NCBI GenBank assembly: GCA_031289855.1
Contig: JAITOR010000006.1
Coordinates: 1 to 11,723, forward strand
Length of the DNA stretch: 11,723 nt
Reading direction: 5' to 3'
Source of the DNA: Rickettsiales bacterium
GTDB lineage: Bacteria; Pseudomonadota; Alphaproteobacteria; Rickettsiales; UBA1997
The notes below the pieces were generated by a model. The model had not been told where the DNA came from, did no database searches, and saw nothing but the letters and a program-made list of their open reading frames with translations. Position 1 is the first letter of the stretch, and every line of letters begins with the position of its first letter. Position numbers and translations under genes: made by a program. Below, piece after piece: positions 6,939 through 11,723 of the stretch.

Positions 6939-6982
6939 AGATATATTTGTAAAATGAAACCCATTCTTTTTAAAAAAAACAA

Positions 6983-7759
6983 TTATGATGCTTTGTTTCT
7001 TTTAATTCTAATGTAGGCAAATATAGATATTGCAATAGTTACTAAATACACAACACCCGTCAATATCAAAGCAAACCAAGGAGTAAATGGTACTTGTGGT
7101 ATGAAACCCACAAATAATAAGGCAAATAATCCATAAAAAACAGTTTTATAAATTCCATTGTAAACTCCATTCAAATGTAATTTTTTAAAACAAGGAGTTG
7201 GTATTGTGCTCGCAGCAAATAATGCATAAAATAATGTATTTAGAATTACCACAATTGGTTCACTCCACCATCCTTCTCCAAATTGAAAACTTATGACCAA
7301 AGGTAATATAACCATTGAAGCCACAGCAGGAGCAGGCATTCCTCTAAAAAAATATTTTACCAAAGGGTCGTCTTGATCTTTTGTGGTGGTATCAACATTA
7401 AATCTTGCAAGTCTAATTACCATACAAGAAATAAGAAACAATGCAACGCACCAAGCAAATTTATCATTTCCAAACTCATTCATTCTCCAAAAATATACTA
7501 TAAAAGCAGGAGAAACACCGAAATTTATTGCATCAGCAAGAGAATCAATCTGCACCCCAAATTCACTTGCAACACCCAATGCTCGAGCCACTCTGCCATC
7601 AATTCCATCAAGAAAAGCAGCGATTAACATTTCGGCTGCAGCAATACCAAAATCACCATTACCTGCCATATTAATGGCGGTAATTCCAAGCCAAATTGCC
7701 AATAAAGAAATAAATGTTGGAACACATTTTATAATAAAGGGTTTTTCTGCATATGTCAT
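6983..7759 (-). CDS. pssA: CDP-diacylglycerol-serine O-phosphatidyltransferase
   Basis: PssA transfers phosphatidyl from CDP-diacylglycerol to L-serine, forming phosphatidylserine, the precursor of phosphatidylethanolamine, in the inner membrane. The CDP-alcohol phosphotransferase signature is complete: D51-G-x-D54-G-x-x-A-R, eight residues, G68, three residues, D72, three residues, D76. The protein is 258 residues with several membrane segments and matches the membrane-bound class I PssA common in alphaproteobacteria. RFN and the RGMPAP segment (about 140) support PssA over phosphatidylglycerophosphate synthase. The start is the ATG at 7759, with no visible Shine-Dalgarno and a good promoter 28 bp and more upstream. 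In many relatives psd (the decarboxylase) precedes pssA; here the upstream neighbour is a divergent RDD gene, so psd must be elsewhere or absent. Confidence 0.92.
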   Translation of the reverse strand: MTYAEKPFIIKCVPTFISLLAIWLGITAINMAGNGDFGIAAAEMLIAAFLDGIDGRVARALGVASEFGVQIDSLADAINFGVSPAFIVYFWRMNEFGNDKFAWCVALFLISCMVIRLARFNVDTTTKDQDDPLVKYFFRGMPAPAVASMVILPLVISFQFGEGWWSEPIVVILNTLFYALFAASTIPTPCFKKLHLNGVYNGIYKTVFYGLFALLFVGFIPQVPFTPWFALILTGVVYLVTIAISIFAYIRIKRNKAS

Positions 7760-7786
7760 ATAATTTTAATAAATTAAATATTTTTG

Positions 7787-7815
7787 ATTGTATCAAGTTT
7801 AAACAAAAAAGTCAA
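7787..7815 (-). promoter_or_regulatory. Candidate promoter for pssA
   Basis: On the minus strand TTGACT (7810-7815) is followed after exactly 17 nt by TACAAT (7787-7792). Both hexamers match the sigma70 consensus at five of six positions. The start would be near 7780, about 20 nt before the pssA ATG. Confidence 0.55.
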
Positions 7816-7875
7816 ATTTATTATAATTTATTTAATATTTAATATAATATTTATTCACTATCCAATAATACATAT

Positions 7876-7903
7876 TTGACATTTATTTTTATTTTTATAC
7901 AAT
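7876..7903 (+). promoter_or_regulatory. Candidate promoter for the RDD gene
   Basis: A perfect TTGACA (7876-7881) is followed after 16 nt by TACAAT (7898-7903). The start would be near 7910, about 20 nt before the ATG at 7930. The 60 bp between this and the pssA promoter (7816-7875) are almost pure A and T, and I see nothing else in them. Confidence 0.55.
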
Positions 7904-7929
7904 TATAACAAAAATAACACTTTATTTGT

Positions 7930-8664
7930 ATGTCAAATGTTGTAGAATTGAATATCCAAAAGAAATTGCCAGCAACTGCAAGAGCAAGAGAATTAGCCTT
8001 TTTAATTGATTTAATTATCGTTTACATCGTTCGTTCAATTTATGGGCACTTTGTATTAAAATATAGTTTGCAAGATAAATTTATAAATTTTGTGAGAGAA
8101 ATAAAAGAAAAGTTTGGAATTTTAGAAAAATTGCAAAAAGAACAAGTGGTATATTTTTTGGAACATCAATTTTACAAAGAGTGTATGTGGTTTATTGGTG
8201 GTGCTTTTTTGGTGTCAGTATTGTATAATTTTGTGTGTTTTTTATGGAAAATGGCAAGCATAGGACAAGTTGTTATGAAGGTTCATGTGATTTCAAGCAA
8301 TGGAAAAAATGCAAATATCTTTCAACTTTTTGCAAGGTCAATTGCCATAGTATTTCCATGGTTCGCACTATTTCTTTTGTTGGTTCAATCTTTCTTATCT
8401 CAATATGGAATAATATATATAAATGGAACTTTGTTTACTTTGTTTGTATTTGTAATCATGTTTTGGTATGATATAATATTCTTAAACAAAGAGAGAATTA
8501 TAGGGCATGACTTTTTAACGGGAACAAGAATGATATTTGACGATCCAAACAGAAATGAAACAATTATTGAACGATTTATACCAAACCCATCAAAAACTCT
8601 AAATGGTATTTCAAAAGGATTAAAAGATACTTTTAAAAAGGCGAGAGATATAATAAAAAAATAA
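7930..8664 (+). CDS. RDD-family membrane protein
   Basis: RDD proteins are small multi-pass membrane proteins of mostly unknown role; some have been proposed as ion transporters. The 244 residues carry the family pattern: Arg and Asp in the first helix region (RARELAFLIDLIIV, R18, R20, D27), the SIGQVVMKVHVIS loop (110-122) with FARSIAIVFPW, and the closing GHDFLTGTRMI (192-202). Four membrane segments are visible at about 22-38, 86-107, 136-156 and 165-185. The C terminus (221-244) is Lys-rich and could lie on the cytoplasmic membrane face. The gene has its own promoter. Its TAA abuts the asmA-family stop with no spacer. No substrate can be inferred from the neighbours, although pssA and the AsmA-type gene suggest an envelope role. 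Confidence 0.82.
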   Translation: MSNVVELNIQKKLPATARARELAFLIDLIIVYIVRSIYGHFVLKYSLQDKFINFVREIKEKFGILEKLQKEQVVYFLEHQFYKECMWFIGGAFLVSVLYNFVCFLWKMASIGQVVMKVHVISSNGKNANIFQLFARSIAIVFPWFALFLLLVQSFLSQYGIIYINGTLFTLFVFVIMFWYDIIFLNKERIIGHDFLTGTRMIFDDPNRNETIIERFIPNPSKTLNGISKGLKDTFKKARDIIKK

Positions 8665-8672
8665 TTATTTTT
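8657..8672. other. AT palindrome spanning two convergent stop codons
   Basis: AAAAATAATTATTTTT is a perfect 16-bp palindrome centred between the TAA of the RDD gene (8662-8664) and the TAA of the AsmA-family gene (8665-8667). It contains no G or C and leaves no loop, so it is a poor hairpin. It is the only terminator-like structure at this zero-spacing convergent junction. Confidence 0.3.
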
Positions 8673-11430
8673 GGGTAATCGATTTTAAGTTATCTATATA
8701 ATCATTTATTTGTTGCAGATTTGTGGAATATCCAAATGTGGTTCCAGTTTCTCCATCAAAATTGATACTTATTGTCAATGGTATTAAATTTTTCAAATCG
8801 CCAGCCAATAAATTAAAACCACTACTCATTTTTATATACAAATAACTTGGGAAAAATTCCAAATTTCCCGCAAAACTTCCATTGTATAATGGGTATTGCA
8901 CAACAATTTTAAATTCACTTGTATTTGTCTTTTTTTGATACAAAACACTACCAGATATTTTTTCAAAAATTGTTTCCTTTCCATATTCAAAAAGCAAATC
9001 CAAAGGTTTTATTTCGTATAATAATTTTTTATCAGATTTAATTTTAAACAATTTTTCACTTACATCTTGTAGGCCAAAATTTTTAATTATTATGGAATTT
9101 CCAATAAAAGTTCCTTTAAGTAAAAAGTTATTTTTAAAATTTGTAATATCTGTTCCCTCGCTATATAACAAAACCCCTAATCCAAAATCTCCAGAAATAT
9201 TTCTCATTCCAGTCAATAAATATAAACTTTCTTCCAATTTCAACAAACAATTCTTAAACGAAAAATTAATCTTTTTTTGATATTTTAAGTCCACAAAACT
9301 ATCGGACAAATTACATTTTCCTCCAAATCCCTCTATATCAAAGTTTTCAAAAATAAAATTTCCATTATTAATATTAGTTTTTATGTTTACATTTTTCAAA
9401 TTAGAAGATTTATATTTTGAATTTTTTATGTCAATATTAACACTTCCATACCAATTTTCAAAATGTGGTAAATTAAAAATTTCCTCAATAAAATCAATGT
9501 CCCCTTTATGTTCGTAATTATTGAAAGATAAATTCATGTCAAATTTTAACATTTCATTTTTAGTATTAAAAACAACATTTCCTTCGATTTTTTTATTAAA
9601 ATCTATATCATAAATTGACATATATTTATTCATTGTCATAATGGTAAATAAATAATCCCTGTCAAACCATCCATTTTTATCAGTCAAATTATGTATTTTG
9701 AATTTATAAAAACTATTTATAAAATAATTGTTCATATTTAGAGCAATCGATGTCATCGTTTTATCTTTTGTATCAATCTTTAAAAAATTAGATATTTTTT
9801 GCAAATTCAAATTATTAAAAACAACGTCAACAATCAAAAATTTTACTCCCTTACTGCCATCAAGTTGTATTTCAATATCACTTTTAAAAGTAATATCGTT
9901 AAATTTACTTTTTATATTGGTAATCAAAATTTTGTTATAATTATCAAGATTTATAAAGCCACTTACAAAATATGGTGTTTTTTCCTTACTTTGATTTAAA
10001 AACACATTAATGTTATCGCCCTTGAAATAAAATTTTTGCCCCGCATCAATGTTAAAAAAATGACTATTATTCAATGTTAAAGACAATGTTTCAAATTTTA
10101 TTTTATTGGTAAATGAAAAAGTTGTAAAAAAATCTTTAATTCTGTAATCATTCAACACAAGTTCCTGCATTCCAACATTAAAAATGGTTGTATTTTCTGC
10201 TAAAATTTTTTCAATATTCGAAAGTGGCTCTGGTTTTGTTTCAAATACATATGCTTCTTTGTTAAACAAATATATGTCACTCATTTGCATTTCGGTGTTT
10301 CCTGCGATATTTTTATCCATCAAAATGTCTAAATTAAGAGTAATAAATGCTATATTTATATAATTTTTATTATCTTTTTTTAAATTTATCACACCATCAA
10401 TTTCACCATTTATATTTTTTCCTATAATACTCAAATTTCTAATCGAAAAAACTTCATTTGAGTAGTCTAAATTTAACACAATTTTTAAGGCTGAGTTATC
10501 AATAATTTTTTTATATAAAAAATCATTAGTATTGAAAATTGTTTTAACAAAAAGTTGTGTGGTATTTATATCCGCATTCGATTTTATTGCAAATAAACTC
10601 AAATCTTCCTTGCCCGTAATCGTAGCATTCACCTTGAATGCCTGCGACTCCATTTTCAATTTGCCTTCGAAATAATCAAAACCCTCTCCATCGCCAGTAA
10701 ATTTTAAATCACCATCAAAATTTAATGTCTGCTTGTTTGAAAGCATGCTTCCACTAAAATAATACTCTTTCTTTTTGTTGAATAAAATATTTAAATTTAT
10801 AGCATCAAACTCTCTTTGATAAGATAAACCAGTTATTTTTACAATACTATTGACAATTGTGTAAGTGATATTATCGTCCGCTTTAAGAATGATTGGAGTT
10901 TCTATAAGTTTTTCCTTCATTTCATTCACTATAACATCAACTTTGTCAAACGAAACTTTTTCCACAATGATATTTTTTGTCATCATAATTTCTTTTAACT
11001 TCGGAAAAACTTTAATTTCTCCTATGCCACCACTGGTTATAAACTTTCCCCTCACAAAACTATCAATTGATATATCTCTTAAAATTATGTGCGGTAGAGG
11101 AAAAAATTTAAATTCACTTTGTCCCTTTATAGAAATAGTTGTTTTTGTTGTTATTAAATCATCCGTAAATTTTCTATTCAATTCATCGGTGAAAAGTTTT
11201 GGGTTAATTAAGGATTGTATGTAGAAAATTCCAACCACAATTGCAACAACTAATATTATAAAAAAAACCAAAAAAAACTTTAAAAAAAACCCACCCTTTA
11301 AATTGGCATCTTTTTTATCATCTTCGTTTTCACTTTGTTCGTTGTTTTCATCATCATAATCAAAGTCATTACCTTCAATGTCTTCTCCTTTTACATTCAA
11401 TTCTTTATCTTTTTTTTTAAAAAATCCCAT
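8665..11430 (-). CDS. Large AsmA-family inner-membrane protein
   Basis: AsmA-like proteins (AsmA, TamB and YhdP relatives) are anchored in the inner membrane with a long periplasmic beta-rich groove. They take part in phospholipid transport and outer-membrane homeostasis. The 921-residue product has a cytoplasmic tail with 14 Asp/Glu in residues 16-41, one membrane segment (about 47-70), then FKFFPLPHIILRDISI (about 107-122), the typical N-terminal AsmA motif. The rest consists of alternating short beta-strand-like stretches to the C terminus, where FDGETGTTFGYSTNL resembles the closing AsmA region. Start: the ATG at 11430 is preferred to a TTG 12 codons upstream. Codons 3-7 form T6 followed by A9, a slippage-prone run. 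No Shine-Dalgarno is seen. The gene is divergent from the repeat-protein gene. The repeat domain is poorly conserved, so I cannot say whether AsmA or another family branch is closest. Confidence 0.83.
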   Translation of the reverse strand: MGFFKKKDKELNVKGEDIEGNDFDYDDENNEQSENEDDKKDANLKGGFFLKFFLVFFIILVVAIVVGIFYIQSLINPKLFTDELNRKFTDDLITTKTTISIKGQSEFKFFPLPHIILRDISIDSFVRGKFITSGGIGEIKVFPKLKEIMMTKNIIVEKVSFDKVDVIVNEMKEKLIETPIILKADDNITYTIVNSIVKITGLSYQREFDAINLNILFNKKKEYYFSGSMLSNKQTLNFDGDLKFTGDGEGFDYFEGKLKMESQAFKVNATITGKEDLSLFAIKSNADINTTQLFVKTIFNTNDFLYKKIIDNSALKIVLNLDYSNEVFSIRNLSIIGKNINGEIDGVINLKKDNKNYINIAFITLNLDILMDKNIAGNTEMQMSDIYLFNKEAYVFETKPEPLSNIEKILAENTTIFNVGMQELVLNDYRIKDFFTTFSFTNKIKFETLSLTLNNSHFFNIDAGQKFYFKGDNINVFLNQSKEKTPYFVSGFINLDNYNKILITNIKSKFNDITFKSDIEIQLDGSKGVKFLIVDVVFNNLNLQKISNFLKIDTKDKTMTSIALNMNNYFINSFYKFKIHNLTDKNGWFDRDYLFTIMTMNKYMSIYDIDFNKKIEGNVVFNTKNEMLKFDMNLSFNNYEHKGDIDFIEEIFNLPHFENWYGSVNIDIKNSKYKSSNLKNVNIKTNINNGNFIFENFDIEGFGGKCNLSDSFVDLKYQKKINFSFKNCLLKLEESLYLLTGMRNISGDFGLGVLLYSEGTDITNFKNNFLLKGTFIGNSIIIKNFGLQDVSEKLFKIKSDKKLLYEIKPLDLLFEYGKETIFEKISGSVLYQKKTNTSEFKIVVQYPLYNGSFAGNLEFFPSYLYIKMSSGFNLLAGDLKNLIPLTISINFDGETGTTFGYSTNLQQINDYIDNLKSITQK

Positions 11431-11482
11431 ACTAGGTATTGTTATTACAAAATAATAAAAAAACAACTTTTTTATTTTTTAC

Positions 11483-11512
11483 TTGACAAAAATATAATTT
11501 ATAATATATAAT
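11483..11512 (+). promoter_or_regulatory. Promoter for the KPVEK-repeat gene
   Basis: A perfect TTGACA (11483-11488) is followed after 18 nt by a perfect TATAAT (11507-11512). This is the best promoter match in the window. Transcription would begin near 11519, about 26 nt before the ATG at 11545. The -10 overlaps the opposing AsmA-gene -10 (11503-11508). Confidence 0.6.
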
Positions 11513-11531
11513 GTTAATTATAATGTATCAA
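11503..11531 (-). promoter_or_regulatory. Candidate promoter for the AsmA-family gene
   Basis: On the minus strand TTGATA (11526-11531) is followed after 17 nt by TATATT (11503-11508). The start would be near 11496, leaving a leader of about 65 nt before the ATG at 11430. No hairpin or known riboswitch is evident in that leader. Confidence 0.45.
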
Positions 11532-11544
11532 TTTTGAATTTAGT

Positions 11545-11723
11545 ATGGCGAATGTTAAAAAACCGATTGAAAAAACGTTTGAAAAGCCGTTAAAAATAGT
11601 ATTTAAAAAGAAACCAGTTGAAAAGAAACCAGTTGAAAAGAAACCAGTTGAAAAGAAACCAGTTGAAAAGAAACCAGTTGAAAAGAAACCAGTTGAAAAG
11701 AAACCAGTTGAAAAGAAACCAGT
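11545..11723 (+). CDS. Lys/Pro/Glu repeat protein (KPVEK repeats), 5' part only
   Basis: I do not recognise a family. An ATG at 11545 opens a frame of at least 59 codons that runs off the window end. Residues 1-22 are basic and carry imperfect versions of the later unit (KKPIEK, FEKPLK). From residue 23 the unit KPVEK repeats perfectly, seven full copies plus part of an eighth. There is no signal peptide or N-terminal membrane anchor in the visible part, so a cytoplasmic or nucleoid location is likely so far. Each unit carries a net charge of +1, and the chain should be extended and disordered. Possible identities include a histone-H1-like DNA-binding tail, a periodic linker before a downstream domain, or a TonB-like spacer; the missing anchor argues against the last. 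A strong promoter precedes the gene, and no clear Shine-Dalgarno is seen. Confidence 0.7.
   Translation, partial: MANVKKPIEKTFEKPLKIVFKKKPVEKKPVEKKPVEKKPVEKKPVEKKPVEKKPVEKKP
11611..11723 (+). repeat. Perfect 15-bp tandem repeat coding KPVEK
   Basis: The unit AAACCAGTTGAAAAG is repeated head to tail without a single mismatch: seven complete copies (11611-11715) and the first 8 nt of another, cut by the window edge. The unit length is a multiple of three and in frame with the ATG at 11545, so copy number can change without breaking the frame. Identical codons in all copies indicate recent expansion or ongoing homogenisation. The true copy number is unknown. Confidence 0.95.

Noticed and set aside
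6939..6982. Terminator between the M23 gene and pssA
   Set aside because: Only a short TTTTTAAAAA symmetry is visible, with no GC stem, so no terminator was called.
10865..11224. Plus-strand open frame of 119 codons inside the AsmA-family gene
   Set aside because: It is antisense to a longer frame with a clear AsmA motif, has no start signals, and its hydrophobic look comes from complementing AT-rich codons.
11611..11723. CRISPR array
   Set aside because: Units are 15 bp, directly adjacent with no spacers, and in frame with an ATG; this is a coding tandem repeat.
1..11723. tRNA, rRNA or intact insertion sequence
   Set aside because: No cloverleaf-like sequence, rRNA-like segment, transposase motif or flanking terminal inverted repeats were seen by eye.

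Overview
The window is a very AT-rich stretch of a Gram-negative bacterial chromosome, roughly three quarters A+T by eye, using the standard code with TGA as a stop. The gene set suggests an alphaproteobacterium: LpxI rather than LpxH for lipid A synthesis, a CarD/CdnL transcription factor, an LptF-type lipopolysaccharide exporter subunit, class I PssA and MnmE. The strong AT bias and poor Shine-Dalgarno signals at several lead genes hint at a host-associated or reduced-genome lineage. That placement is inference, not proof.

Layout, left to right. 1-281 has no convincing gene. It holds a hairpin just after lptF, a 13-nt direct repeat, C/G-rich patches unlike the surroundings and at most a doubtful 29-codon frame. 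282-5499 is a minus-strand block read carD, mnmE, an EPSP-synthase-family gene, lpxI, a 35-codon membrane-peptide gene and lptF. Its last members are tightly coupled: a GTGA overlap, a 10-nt overlap and a TAATG overlap. 5562-6938 (+) is a membrane-anchored M23 endopeptidase divergent from carD. 6983-7759 (-) is pssA. 7930-8664 (+) is an RDD-family membrane protein divergent from pssA. 8665-11430 (-) is a large AsmA-family protein whose stop codon abuts that of the RDD gene. 11545-11723 (+) is the start of a gene coding perfect KPVEK repeats, cut off by the window edge.

Most genes serve the envelope: lipid A synthesis (LpxI), LPS export (LptF), phospholipid synthesis (PssA), inter-membrane lipid homeostasis (AsmA) and peptidoglycan remodelling (M23). 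CarD (RNA polymerase) and MnmE (tRNA wobble modification) are housekeeping genes in the same block. Near-consensus sigma70-type promoters can be read in all three divergent intergenic regions, and in two of them the opposing -10 elements overlap.

The points most worth a second look are the small membrane-peptide gene fitted between lpxI and lptF, the EPSP-synthase homologue that appears to have lost nearly all catalytic residues, and the KPVEK repeat gene divergent from an AsmA protein with an acidic cytoplasmic tail. No RNA gene, CRISPR array or intact mobile element was seen.
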